A stretch of 43,324 nucleotides of DNA, taken from positions 1-43,324 of the forward strand of contig DATKVT010000080.1 in the NCBI GenBank assembly GCA_035529935.1, written 5' to 3'. The first letter of the stretch is position 1. Every line of letters begins with the position of its first letter. This DNA is from Williamwhitmania sp. GTDB taxonomy: Bacteria > Bacteroidota > Bacteroidia > Bacteroidales > Williamwhitmaniaceae. Below, one piece after another: positions 25,252-33,768 of this stretch. The notes under the pieces are model-generated. The model ran no database searches. It was not told the origin of the DNA and saw only the letters and a program-made list of their open reading frames with translations. A program made the position numbers and the translations under genes.

Positions 25252-25253
25252 CC

Positions 25254-26048
25254 ATGGTAGAGTTCGCTTTTATCACCGTCCGCTTTCTCGACGTTATCGA
25301 CATAGTTTTGGTGGCGCTGCTGTTCTATCAGATTTATATGCTCATTAGGGGCACTGCTGCCATAAATATTTTTGTTGGTGTTTTTGTGCTGTACGTGGTA
25401 TGGCTCATTGTAAAGGCGCTGAACATGGAGTTGCTCAGCTCCATTCTGGGACAGGTTATTGGACTCGGTGTAATTGCGTTGCTAATTGTATTTCAACAGG
25501 AGATACGGCGTTTTCTACTCTTTATCGGCAACCGCTACTTCTCGCGCTACAACTTTTCCATCGAGAAGCTATTCTTTCCAGGCCGAAACTTGGAGGAGCG
25601 GAAGTTCAACATAGAGGCGGTGGTGAAGGCGGCTCGGAATATGGCCGAAACTAAGACTGGTGCGCTCATTGTAATTGCCCGACAATCGGGGTTGGAACTC
25701 TACTCCGAAACGGGTGACCGAATTGATGCAGAGCTGAACCCAAGATTACTGGAGAATATTTTCTTCAAGAACAGCCCCCTTCACGATGGTGCCGTAATAA
25801 TACTCAACAATAGAATCCACGCTGCGCGCTGCGTGCTTCCGGTTACCGAGAGTTTAAATGTGCCTGCCAACTATGGAATGCGTCACCGGGCAGCGCTGGG
25901 CCTTACGGAGCATACCGATGCTGTGGTGGTGGTTGTTTCGGAAGAAACGGGCAAGATTTCCTTTGTGAAGGATGGACAGGTAAAGTCTAAACTTTCACCG
26001 GCCGAACTTACCGCTGAAATTGAGGCTGCCCTAAGCAGTAACGATTAG
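25254..26048 (+). CDS. cdaA: Diadenylate cyclase CdaA
   Basis: Makes the second messenger c-di-AMP from two ATP. The 264 residues start with three membrane helices (VIDIVLVALLFYQIYML; AAINIFVGVFVLYVVWLIV; LGQVIGLGVIALLIVFQQ). A short linker leads to the DAC domain with the catalytic DGA motif (LHDGAVIILNN) and the ATP-binding RHR motif (GMRHRAALG). It sits directly behind folP; no CdaR homologue follows. The final codon and stop overlap the convergent plsY stop. Confidence 0.95.
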   Translation: MVEFAFITVRFLDVIDIVLVALLFYQIYMLIRGTAAINIFVGVFVLYVVWLIVKALNMELLSSILGQVIGLGVIALLIVFQQEIRRFLLFIGNRYFSRYNFSIEKLFFPGRNLEERKFNIEAVVKAARNMAETKTGALIVIARQSGLELYSETGDRIDAELNPRLLENIFFKNSPLHDGAVIILNNRIHAARCVLPVTESLNVPANYGMRHRAALGLTEHTDAVVVVVSEETGKISFVKDGQVKSKLSPAELTAEIEAALSSND

Positions 26049-26680
26049 CTTTGCTGTTTTTTTCCGTAGAAGAATCGTGATTCGGTGCCGGCTCTCAACC
26101 TCCTTATGTTTTTACGGTGGGTAAAGAGGATAAATACGGCAATGGCGCAGGCAAATGCTATAAGGGCAAATGTTTGCTCCTTAAATAGAAATACCACAAA
26201 TAGCGGAAACGCAACACCCGCCGACATGGAACCGACGCTAACGTAACCCGTTAACAAAAACACAACTGCAAAGATGGCAAATGCGCAAAGTGTAGCTAGG
26301 GGGTGGAGACCAACGCTAACGCCCGCTAATGTTGCAACTCCCTTTCCTCCTCTAAAGCCAGCAAAAACTGGAAATACATGTCCAAGAAATGCGCATAGCC
26401 CCAAGAATAGCTGAAAGATAACGTAGAGTTCTGAACCTTCAGCAATGCCGGAATACCTTGCTAGGTAGAGCGCAAACCAACCCTTCACCACGTCAATAAC
26501 AAAAACAGGAATGCCTGCTTTTGCACCCATCACCCTAAAGGTATTGGTGGCCCCAGCATTTCCGCTGCCATGCTCGCGTATGTCGATGCCAAAGAAAACT
26601 TTTCCAACCCAAATGGATGTTGGAATTGAGCCGAGAAGATAGGCAGCCAAGAGCGCTTCAACTATGTGCAGTGCTTGCAT
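26045..26680 (-). CDS. plsY: Acyl-phosphate:glycerol-3-phosphate acyltransferase
   Basis: An integral membrane enzyme that makes lysophosphatidate from acyl-phosphate and glycerol 3-phosphate, the first acylation step of phospholipid synthesis. The 211 residues run from the ATG at 26680, which gives the normal N-terminus (LLAAYLLGSIPTSIWVGKVF). An upstream ATG at 26740 adds a non-homologous extension. The three PlsY motifs are seen: GSIPTS, REHGSGNAGATNTFRVMG, and GHVFPVFAGFRGGKGVATLA. The stop codon overlaps that of cdaA by two bases. Confidence 0.95.
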   Translation of the reverse strand: MQALHIVEALLAAYLLGSIPTSIWVGKVFFGIDIREHGSGNAGATNTFRVMGAKAGIPVFVIDVVKGWFALYLARYSGIAEGSELYVIFQLFLGLCAFLGHVFPVFAGFRGGKGVATLAGVSVGLHPLATLCAFAIFAVVFLLTGYVSVGSMSAGVAFPLFVVFLFKEQTFALIAFACAIAVFILFTHRKNIRRLRAGTESRFFYGKKQQS

Positions 26681-26857
26681 TTTATACTTTTTAGATGGAG
26701 CAAATTTGGGAAAAATATATACCAATTCCACTCTCCCCAAAAATGATGAGCGTTTTCTTTTCTAATTACTTGAACTTGTATGCCAAATGGCTTATATTTC
26801 CTAACAGAATGCCACCTCCTCCGGCGCGTTACATTATAGCATTAATTGTAGTGTAAG

Positions 26858-28846
26858 ATGAAGATAGCTAAGTGTTTCATAGTTGTTGTTGCTCTTATGG
26901 TTGGGCCATTTTCACCCAATGCCCTCCTTGCGCAGGTGGATACTACAATGCTTTCGGGCGATCGCTTTTACGATTTGTCGCTCGAGCAGCTGATGAATAT
27001 TCCCGTAGAAATCTCCTCTAAGAGCGCTGTAAATATCAGGGAGACTCCGGGCATTGTTTCCGTAATCAATCAGAAGGAGATGCTCAGGGCAGGTGCTCGC
27101 GATCTGGTGGATGTGCTTACGCTATTTGTTCCGGGAATGGGTTTTGGGGTTGATGTTGAAGGTGTAGTTGGCGTTGGTTTTCATGGAATTTGGGGCAATG
27201 AGGGCAAGGTGCTACTGCTTATTGATGGGCAGGAGGCCAACGAGGAGCTGTTTGCTACCCTGCAGCTGGGTGGACACTATCCGGTGGACATGATTGAAAG
27301 GGTGGAGGTTATTCGAGGACCCGGAAGCGCAATGTATGGAGGTTATGCAAGCCTTGCGGTTATAAATATTATTACCAAAGCTACAGGAAATAAGGCTGAA
27401 TCGCATGGTGCATTTCTAAACTCTTTTTCACGAAATGCGGCTACCCATAGCGATTTCTCACTTGGCTTTACCCAACCTTTCACCAATGGGGTGGTTAATT
27501 TCAGCGCCACCGAAGGAACCGGAACACGGGCTACACGAACTTGGATCGACGCCACCGGTTTTCTGGTGAAGCTGGCCGACAAGTCGGATATTGGTGTTGG
27601 CAACTACAACCTCCGTGTTGCATACAAGGGATTTTCCATAAGGGGAATGCTCGACAGCTATCGGCTGCAAATAGCCACGCTTTATGGCACTGCATTGAAT
27701 AACGCAAAAACCTACGATCAACGCTTCGATAGCTACTTTGGTGAGGCAACCTATACCTACGCGGTAAACAATGTTATAAAAATTGTTCCCAAGTTGCAGT
27801 ATAAGCAGCAATATCCTTGGCAGCTGCAGGTTCCTACTTTGGGATATTTCAACAAGCGGTATAGCAAAAAGGTAGACTTCGACATTAGCTCGACCTACAA
27901 TTTAGGTGGTGGCTCAAACATTTTAGTTGGCTCCTCCATTTCAAGGTGTAATATTTTGGATGTTGCTAGTGACAATCTTACCAACAATAATGATTTTGGC
28001 ATCACCAATTTTTCGGCCTACGCTCAGCTTCTTCTTTTCTCAAAATGGGTAAACATTACTGCCGGTGCGCGATACGATTACTACAACCACTTTGGTAATT
28101 CATTGGTGCCCCGCATAAGCATTACACGCGCTTGGACAGGCTTTAACTTCAAGGCAATGGCCAGCCAATCTTTTCGTGTTCCAGGGGGAGTGGTTTCCAT
28201 GCGAAATTTTAATTCGGGAAAAATTCTTGAGCCCGAAAAGGCAACTAACCTGGAGGTTGAACTTGGGTATCGGGTTTTTCGCTCCACTTGGCTGTCGTTT
28301 AATGCCTACCGGGTGCTGTTCGAGAAGGTTATTGTTTATGCTGCCGACCCGTCTACTGGTGTTGGCCAGTATGCAAATGGAGGCAAACAGGGTGCCTATG
28401 GAATGGAAGCCGATCTTCGATATAGCATAAAGTATGTAGATCTTCAGGTCAACTACGCTTACTATACGGCGCTCAAGAATAGCGTGGAAAATTTTCTTGT
28501 GGAGCAGGATAATGCAGCATATCCAGGTTTTGCCAACCAACGGGTAACCACGATAGCAGCGATTAACCTTACTAAGAATATTGCCCTCACTCCGTCAATT
28601 TCCTACTACGGCCCTCGCTATGGTTTTACATCCTATGGGTTAAGCACAAAGAAATATGCAGAAACTGCGGTGGTGAATGTTGCGCTCACCATGCGAAACA
28701 TTGGTGTTGAGGGGCTTGACCTTTACTTTGGTGGCCACAATATCCTCGACAAGAATATGCCTACTATTCAACCATACAATGGTGGTCACCTACCGCTACC
28801 GGGCGAATCGGCCTCCGTGTTCTCACGGTTAGTTTTCAATTTTTAG
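26858..28846 (+). CDS. TonB-dependent receptor
   Basis: An outer-membrane, TonB-powered uptake channel, 662 residues. The signal peptide ends at LLAQ (about residue 25). A short segment leads straight into the plug with the typical SLEQLMNIPVEISSKSA, then VVDV-type helix RDLVDVLTLFVPGMG and the conserved IERVEVIRGPGSAMYGGYAS with NIITK. The barrel ends in the strand SRLVFNF with a terminal phenylalanine. No carboxypeptidase-like N-terminal extension and no adjacent SusD gene exist, so it resembles BtuB/CirA-type receptors for cobalamin, siderophores or other small ligands rather than glycans. The substrate cannot be told. A cobalamin adenosyltransferase 3 kb away is a weak hint only. Confidence 0.92.
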   Translation: MKIAKCFIVVVALMVGPFSPNALLAQVDTTMLSGDRFYDLSLEQLMNIPVEISSKSAVNIRETPGIVSVINQKEMLRAGARDLVDVLTLFVPGMGFGVDVEGVVGVGFHGIWGNEGKVLLLIDGQEANEELFATLQLGGHYPVDMIERVEVIRGPGSAMYGGYASLAVINIITKATGNKAESHGAFLNSFSRNAATHSDFSLGFTQPFTNGVVNFSATEGTGTRATRTWIDATGFLVKLADKSDIGVGNYNLRVAYKGFSIRGMLDSYRLQIATLYGTALNNAKTYDQRFDSYFGEATYTYAVNNVIKIVPKLQYKQQYPWQLQVPTLGYFNKRYSKKVDFDISSTYNLGGGSNILVGSSISRCNILDVASDNLTNNNDFGITNFSAYAQLLLFSKWVNITAGARYDYYNHFGNSLVPRISITRAWTGFNFKAMASQSFRVPGGVVSMRNFNSGKILEPEKATNLEVELGYRVFRSTWLSFNAYRVLFEKVIVYAADPSTGVGQYANGGKQGAYGMEADLRYSIKYVDLQVNYAYYTALKNSVENFLVEQDNAAYPGFANQRVTTIAAINLTKNIALTPSISYYGPRYGFTSYGLSTKKYAETAVVNVALTMRNIGVEGLDLYFGGHNILDKNMPTIQPYNGGHLPLPGESASVFSRLVFNF

Positions 28847-28847
28847 G

Positions 28848-29492
28848 CTACTCTGCGTTCCACTCCCTGTAGAATTGAACTAGGAATTGCTCCATAAAAG
28901 CGTGGCGCTCCTCGGCAATGGCTTTTGCTGTGGGTGTATTTATCCTCTCCTTAAGCAAAAGCAACTTTTCGTAGAAGTGGTTAATGGTGTGCGAATGCTT
29001 GGTTTTATAATCCCCAAAGGAGTGATGCATAGTTGGCGCAACATCGGGCTCGTAGAGGCTGCGATTTTTTGAACCACCGTAAGTAAATGCGCGAGCAACA
29101 CCAATGGCTCCAATGGCATCGAGCCTGTCGGCATCTTGAACGCACATGCTTTCGATTGAGGAGGTGGGCGTAGCTACCTCAGCACCCTTAAAGCTTACCT
29201 CATCAATGATTTTAAGTATGCTATGCTTGTCTTCTGCCGAAATGCTTATTTGTTCAAGGAATGCTTCAGTCTTGTTATCCTCCTCAAGGCCCAATTTCCA
29301 ATCATCAATATCGTGGAGAAGTGCTGCCATCTCTACCAAGAAAAGGTTGGCGTTTTCCTCCACTGCTAACTTTCTTGCCGTGCGGGTTACCCGTTCAACG
29401 TGCCACCAGTCGTGGCCGGTGGTGTCGTGTGTATGGAACTGCTCAACAAACCGATAAGTTTTCTCAATTGACTCTTGCTGGTAATCCGTCAT
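28848..29492 (-). CDS. HD domain phosphohydrolase
   Basis: A 214-residue HD-superfamily hydrolase of the YedJ-like group. The metal ligands are visible as HDWWHVERVTRTA (residues ~27-39) and LLHDIDDWK (about 60), with a downstream QDADRLDAIGAIGVARAF segment containing the conserved aspartates. The group hydrolyses phosphate esters or nucleotides; the substrate is not established. It converges on the TonB-dependent receptor with one base between stop codons. Confidence 0.9.
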   Translation of the reverse strand: MTDYQQESIEKTYRFVEQFHTHDTTGHDWWHVERVTRTARKLAVEENANLFLVEMAALLHDIDDWKLGLEEDNKTEAFLEQISISAEDKHSILKIIDEVSFKGAEVATPTSSIESMCVQDADRLDAIGAIGVARAFTYGGSKNRSLYEPDVAPTMHHSFGDYKTKHSHTINHFYEKLLLLKERINTPTAKAIAEERHAFMEQFLVQFYREWNAE

Positions 29493-29969
29493 GGCTTTAA
29501 GTTTATTTCGGTAAAAATAACAATTGCAGCTGAAGGTCAGTAAGGAGTCGTAGTATTAAAACCGGGGAATCCAACTTTTTGTAAAGATGCATGGTTCTCG
29601 CTTCAAAAAACTTGATGGTTCGGGGTGTATTATCTCATATGGACGGGAGCTAATCATGCCTTGTATAACGATGTAGATACACGTTTTGATCTTTTTCAAG
29701 TGGGTCTGAAGTTGCTTGCGCTGCAGTCATAAAAAGGGAAATGGACTAATTATTTTTCAAATGCACAAATGGATTCGGTCTCAAATTGTTTTGCGTGTTG
29801 CATTAACAATATCGTTGAATTGTAAAAAAAATGTTAATGGCTTGTTATTATTAGAATACTAAGAAACTTCTAATAAATTTGTGATGAAAAATCTGGGTTT
29901 TAGTAAGATTTGATAATACTCTTTTCCGAGTTGTCTGATAGATGTTAAATTCAAATGTGGTTTTTTGTG
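29493..29969. other. AT-rich intergenic region
   Basis: Spacer between divergent genes, with no supported ORF and no repeats. The only recognisable element is the -7 box at 29874-29881. Confidence 0.5.
29874..29881 (+). promoter_or_regulatory. -7 promoter box for the FMN/Fe-S membrane protein
   Basis: TAAATTTG matches TAnnTTTG. It would give a leader of about 85 nt; no well-spaced TTG is seen upstream. Confidence 0.35.
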
Positions 29970-31181
29970 ATGCTTAAAAAAATATTTTCCAAACTTCCAC
30001 GCTTGCTGCTTCTGGCAGCCCTGCTGGTGGCAATTGCCTATTTGCATGGAAATCGGTCACATTCCAAGGGTAGCGTTGCCCAGCCGGAGTGCGATCTCGG
30101 TGTTCATTCCGTTTTTTCTTTGACAGACATTCAGCATATTTTTCCAAGTGCATTCCATGCAAAACCAAGTGGGGTAGATTCGTCGGTGGTCTTTGTTTAT
30201 GATGTTGATAAAGTTCTCTTGGGCAAAGTCATTTGTTCAAGTCCTTATGCCGATAGCATTATTGGTTACGCTGGAAGTACGCCACTGCTTGTGGGACTCA
30301 ATTGCGGTGATACGGTGGTGGGTGTCTCTATGCTTCGAAATGTGGAATCGCCCGGGTTCATTCGAAAGATTGAAAAGCGTGGGTTTTTTAAAATATGGAA
30401 CAATTTACCGGTTTCCGAAGCTTATGGTATGCCGGTTGATGCCATGGCGGGAGCGACCTATAGCACCACTGCTATTATCAAAAATATGCAGGTGTGCGTT
30501 GGAAGGTATCTGTCTAGTGGTAAAATTCCTCCGGAGCACCTGCCCTTCGATTGGATGAGTTTTTTAAAATTTGCGGCTTCGATTCTTGTGGTTTTGTTTG
30601 CACTCTTAAGCTTTTTCTTCACCAAGCAGCTGCGAAAAGGGCGTAATTACCTACTTAGTTCGGCAGTGCTGATCATTGGCCTCTGGGGTGGCTCATTTCT
30701 TTCGGCTGCACTACTTTATGGCTGGCTTGTGGATGGTTTTCCTTGGGCGGCACGTTTGCTACTTTGCACCATTTTTGTTCTCGCTGTGATTTTACCGCTG
30801 GTTACAGGAAAGGCCTTCTACTGTAATTACCTCTGCCCATTTGGTGCGTGCCAGGAGTTGGCCGGGAAAATTTTTCCTTGGAAGCTGGAGATTCCCATTC
30901 GAGTTGCTCGGTGGCTTCGATGGTTGCGCCCACTATTTTTTGCCTCAGTATTGATTCTTTTGCTTGTTGGCTTTTCGGTAGATTTAACGGAGCTGGAGCC
31001 ATTTAGCATTTTCGCCTACCAAACGGTATCGGCCATTGTGATGGTGATGGCTATATTCTTCATAATTGTCTCCTTGGTTATTCCCAAACCTTGGTGCCGA
31101 TTCTTCTGCCCAACGGGTGAATTCTTAGAGTTAATTAGAAAACCTGGCAAACCTTGGGGCAGAATTCAGCGAAAGGAATAA
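29970..31181 (+). CDS. FMN-binding, 4Fe-4S polyferredoxin membrane protein (NosR/NapH-like)
   Basis: 403 residues from the ATG at 29970; an ATG five codons earlier (29955) is possible. After an N-terminal helix (LLLLAALLVAIAYLHG) comes an extracytoplasmic FMN-binding domain. Its flavinylation motif is AMAGATYSTTAI, where FMN would be attached to the threonine of GAT, as in RnfG and NosR. Membrane helices follow (FAASILVVLFALLSFFF and others), then two CxxxCP polyferredoxin motifs, YCNYLCPFGACQ and WCRFFCPTGEF. Each lacks a complete four-cysteine set, so cluster content is uncertain. It probably moves electrons across the inner membrane between a quinol/flavin donor and an unknown acceptor. 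No nos, nap or other terminal reductase is encoded nearby. Covalent flavinylation elsewhere requires an ApbE, which is not in the window. Confidence 0.85.
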   Translation: MLKKIFSKLPRLLLLAALLVAIAYLHGNRSHSKGSVAQPECDLGVHSVFSLTDIQHIFPSAFHAKPSGVDSSVVFVYDVDKVLLGKVICSSPYADSIIGYAGSTPLLVGLNCGDTVVGVSMLRNVESPGFIRKIEKRGFFKIWNNLPVSEAYGMPVDAMAGATYSTTAIIKNMQVCVGRYLSSGKIPPEHLPFDWMSFLKFAASILVVLFALLSFFFTKQLRKGRNYLLSSAVLIIGLWGGSFLSAALLYGWLVDGFPWAARLLLCTIFVLAVILPLVTGKAFYCNYLCPFGACQELAGKIFPWKLEIPIRVARWLRWLRPLFFASVLILLLVGFSVDLTELEPFSIFAYQTVSAIVMVMAIFFIIVSLVIPKPWCRFFCPTGEFLELIRKPGKPWGRIQRKE

Positions 31182-31186
31182 ATGAA

Positions 31187-31211
31187 GAAGCTGTCCAGGT
31201 GGGACAGCTTC
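31187..31211. terminator. Bidirectional hairpin between convergent genes
   Basis: GAAGCTGTCC (31187-31196) and GGACAGCTTC (31202-31211) form a perfect 10-bp stem with the loop AGGTG. It lies between the stops of the FMN/Fe-S gene and the DUF2795 gene. T tracts are weak (TTCATT on the minus strand). Confidence 0.55.
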
Positions 31212-31215
31212 ACTG

Positions 31216-31437
31216 TTAATATTCATCTTCGTTGAAGAAAAAATCATCTTTACTCGGATAGTCAGGCCAAATGTCTTCAATGCTTTCGTAAATCTCGCCC
31301 TCATCCTCAATCTCCACTAAATTTTCAATAACCTCCATGGGCGCACCTGATCGAATAGCAAAGTCGATAAGCTCCTCCTTTGTTGCTGGCCAAGGGGCAT
31401 CTTCAAGTTTCGATGCTAGTTCAAGGGTCCAATACAT
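31216..31437 (-). CDS. DUF2795 domain protein, 73 residues
   Basis: A small acidic protein highly conserved in Bacteroidota, with the characteristic start MYWTLELASKLEDAPWPATK and then ELIDFAIRSGAP, followed by EIEDEGEIYESIEDIWPDYP and an acidic tail. The domain is a small helical bundle of unknown function. The gene is monocistronic; TATTTTTG (plus-strand coordinates 31490-31497) lies about 50 nt upstream as its probable -7 box. Confidence 0.9.
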   Translation of the reverse strand: MYWTLELASKLEDAPWPATKEELIDFAIRSGAPMEVIENLVEIEDEGEIYESIEDIWPDYPSKDDFFFNEDEY

Positions 31438-31489
31438 AGTACTCAGTTTTATATTTTGAATGATTTTACTTTACTCTCCATAAAGCTCG

Positions 31490-31497
31490 CAAAAATA
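31490..31497 (-). promoter_or_regulatory. -7 promoter box for the DUF2795 gene
   Basis: Minus-strand TATTTTTG matches TAnnTTTG, 53 nt before the ATG at 31437. The -33 position falls in the 3' end of the upstream adenosyltransferase gene and has no clear TTTG. Confidence 0.4.
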
Positions 31498-31511
31498 TAA
31501 AAATTTTTTTC

Positions 31512-32060
31512 TTATTTGTTTGGCTTCCATAAAATTTCTTTCACTTTTAGTTTAAAAGCGAGGAAACGGGCTAAAACAAAGAGATAATCGGAGAGGCGAT
31601 TTAGGTAGCGAATAACATTTTCCTGAACAGGAGTGTTTTCGGCCAACTTTATGGTGTTTCGTTCTGCCCTTCGGCACACGTTTCGAGCAATATGGCAGTA
31701 AGATACTGTAGGGTGGCCACCGGGAAGCACAAAGGAGGTAAGAGGAGGGAGCTCACTATCCATGGCATCCATCTCCTTCTCTAAGGCAACAATGTGCTCT
31801 TCGCTGATTTGTGGAATTGTAACCTTGCAGTTTTCGCAATCGGCTGCCAGAATTGAGGCACATGCCATGAGCTGGTCCTGTACAGAGACCAGCACTTCAA
31901 AAATATGGTGGTCAATGTCTTGGTCACGAATCAGCCCGATGTGGGAGATTAGCTCATCCACCGTGCCATAGGCTTCTATACGAGGATGATACTTGGGCAC
32001 TCGCGTTCCGCCAATAAGGGATGTGGTACCCTTATCTCCTGTTTTTGTGTATATTTTCAT
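31512..32060 (-). CDS. Cob(I)alamin adenosyltransferase, PduO type
   Basis: Transfers the adenosyl group of ATP to reduced cobalamin to make adenosylcobalamin. The 182 residues show the ATP-binding N-terminus KIYTKTGDKGTTSLIGGTRV, the helix IEAYGTVDELISHIGLIRD, the catalytic-site CRRAERNTIKL and the end NRLSDYLFVLARF. These are all typical of the PduO/MMAB class. No B12-dependent enzyme is encoded in the window, so this enzyme serves genes elsewhere such as methylmalonyl-CoA mutase. Confidence 0.94.
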   Translation of the reverse strand: MKIYTKTGDKGTTSLIGGTRVPKYHPRIEAYGTVDELISHIGLIRDQDIDHHIFEVLVSVQDQLMACASILAADCENCKVTIPQISEEHIVALEKEMDAMDSELPPLTSFVLPGGHPTVSYCHIARNVCRRAERNTIKLAENTPVQENVIRYLNRLSDYLFVLARFLAFKLKVKEILWKPNK

Positions 32061-32099
32061 TGAGCAAAAAGTTGAACAGTTCTAACTTGGAACGTAAAT

Positions 32100-32828
32100 C
32101 TACTGGAAATGTTCAACCTTTCTCATGCCAACGGGTTCTGTATTTACCTTATCCGATTCAATTAATCCATCACGCAACCGAATAATTCTTCGCGCATGTA
32201 AGGCAATCTCCTCCTCGTGGGTTACCAGGATAATAGTGTTTCCAAGGTTGTAGATATCCTCAAAGAGGTTCATTATGTCGATGGACGTTTTGGTGTCGAG
32301 GTTTCCTGTAGGCTCGTCGGCAAGGATTATGGAAGGATTATTTATAAGCGCTCTTGCAACGGCAACTCTTTGACGTTGACCTCCTGATAGCTCGTTGGGT
32401 TTGTGGTCCATGCGGTCGGCTAGGCCAACATTGGTGAGGGTAACCTCCGCTTTCTTTTCTCTTTCTGCTTTAGGAATACCAGCATATATTAGCGGCAGCA
32501 TTACATTCTCAAGCGAAGAGTAACGGGCAAGCAGGTTGAAGGTTTGAAAAACAAAGCCAATCTCCTTGTTTCGTATATCGGCCAGCTGATCGTCCGACAT
32601 TTTACTTACGTCGGTATTGTTTAGAATGTATGTTCCTGCGGTGGGGGTATCAAGGCAGCCAAGAATGTTCATCAGGGTTGATTTACCCGAACCCGATGGC
32701 CCCATAATTGCAACGTATTCATTGGATGACATTGACAGGCTAACCCCATTTAGTGCCTTAACCACCTGGGTTCCTACCTTGTAATATTTGGTGATTCCTT
32801 CAATCGAAATAAGATTCCTTACTGCCAT
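32100..32828 (-). CDS. ABC transporter ATP-binding protein, LolD/MacB class
   Basis: 242 residues from the ATG at 32828, which lies 11 nt after the methyltransferase stop. A longer frame from 32927 runs back into that gene and is rejected. Motifs: Walker [11 protein letters not shown]-loop [19 protein letters not shown], signature [16 protein letters not shown], Walker [13 protein letters not shown] and switch VTHEEE. The NLLxxxxxLENVxLP and DEPTGNLD pattern fits the MacB/LolD/FtsE class, which drives mechanotransmission-type permeases rather than import. No MacB or LolC/E permease is present beside it. Confidence 0.92.
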   Translation of the reverse strand: MAVRNLISIEGITKYYKVGTQVVKALNGVSLSMSSNEYVAIMGPSGSGKSTLMNILGCLDTPTAGTYILNNTDVSKMSDDQLADIRNKEIGFVFQTFNLLARYSSLENVMLPLIYAGIPKAEREKKAEVTLTNVGLADRMDHKPNELSGGQRQRVAVARALINNPSIILADEPTGNLDTKTSIDIMNLFEDIYNLGNTIILVTHEEEIALHARRIIRLRDGLIESDKVNTEPVGMRKVEHFQ

Positions 32829-32839
32829 AACCCTTGAAT

Positions 32840-33649
32840 TTAGTATCGTACAATATAGTTTTGTTTTTGAAACTTCTTGTTCATGAACACAATACCCATT
32901 CGGAAAAGATCCATGGATATCCGGCATTGGTCTTGTTGCTTAATGGCTTCCCACGCCGCCTCCATTTCATCGCTCCAGTGGATATCATCGAATATAAAGA
33001 TAGCGTTTTGGGTCGAAATTTCGGCACAGCGATTAAAGTTATTAAGTGTTGCCTCAAGCGTGTGATCTCCATCAATATAAAATAGCCCAAACCGCTTTCT
33101 CTCTTTTTTTAATTTATCCAGTGCCTCCTTGAATGAGGCTGTAATTACTTCCACATTGACCATATCGGCGTTGTCAAGTTCCTGCTCTGCAAGACGCGCG
33201 TATGGCATGTGACCTTCAACCGAAACAAGCACGCTGCTTGGCGAGCCTGTGGCAAGGTAGAAGGTGGACATCCCTAGTCCGGTACCCAACTCCAAAATAT
33301 CATCAGCCCCAAAATGCTTCGATAGCAGGTAGAGCAATTCGCCATATCGGGAAGGAATAGCAGAATACTGCATTATTTGGCTTACCAATACTTTTTTTTG
33401 CTCTCCGCTCGATAACAACGCACCAGCCCCAAGAATGCTGCGTGGCAATGTTGCCTTACTGCTTAAAAACCCTCGCCTGTAGTTGCGGGCTAATGTCTTT
33501 AACTCTATTGGTACATTCTCACGTAACGTTTTGTTAAGCAGATTAAAGGTGAATGGAGAGTGAATACCAAATCCTTTACGGTGCTTTGCAATTAATTTAT
33601 AGACAATGTACTTCCTCAAAAGTTTAATAGGACCTCTCCTTCGCCTCAT
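32840..33649 (-). CDS. Class I SAM-dependent methyltransferase
   Basis: 269 residues from the ATG at 33649 ([20 protein letters not shown]); the longer frame from 33679 begins with TTG and is less likely. The SAM-binding core is [18 protein letters not shown], then [17 protein letters not shown]. The [19 protein letters not shown] and [14 protein letters not shown] segments resemble O-methyltransferase-type enzymes with an acidic metal/substrate site. The N-terminal 80 residues are basic and helical ([19 protein letters not shown]), a feature common in the Bacteroidota version. The substrate is unknown. It is upstream of, and probably co-transcribed with, the LolD-type ATPase. Confidence 0.85.
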   Translation of the reverse strand: MRRRRGPIKLLRKYIVYKLIAKHRKGFGIHSPFTFNLLNKTLRENVPIELKTLARNYRRGFLSSKATLPRSILGAGALLSSGEQKKVLVSQIMQYSAIPSRYGELLYLLSKHFGADDILELGTGLGMSTFYLATGSPSSVLVSVEGHMPYARLAEQELDNADMVNVEVITASFKEALDKLKKERKRFGLFYIDGDHTLEATLNNFNRCAEISTQNAIFIFDDIHWSDEMEAAWEAIKQQDQCRISMDLFRMGIVFMNKKFQKQNYIVRY

Positions 33650-33756
33650 GTCACTATATTTTGCTGCAAAGTTAAGCAATGAAATGAACTTATTGCATAC
33701 AGTGGCTGGTTGCTAAATATGCAGTGCCAAGCTATTCCACAGTAAAAAAATCCCAC

Positions 33757-33764
33757 TATTTTTG
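33757..33764 (+). promoter_or_regulatory. -7 promoter box immediately before recG
   Basis: TATTTTTG matches TAnnTTTG and ends 4 nt before the GTG start at 33769. If used, the recG transcript is nearly leaderless. No -33 TTG at normal spacing is seen. Confidence 0.4.
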
Positions 33765-33768
33765 CTAG

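Noticed and set aside
26858..28846. SusC-type glycan transporter
   Set aside because: The receptor lacks the N-terminal carboxypeptidase-like domain, is short at 662 residues and has no SusD partner.
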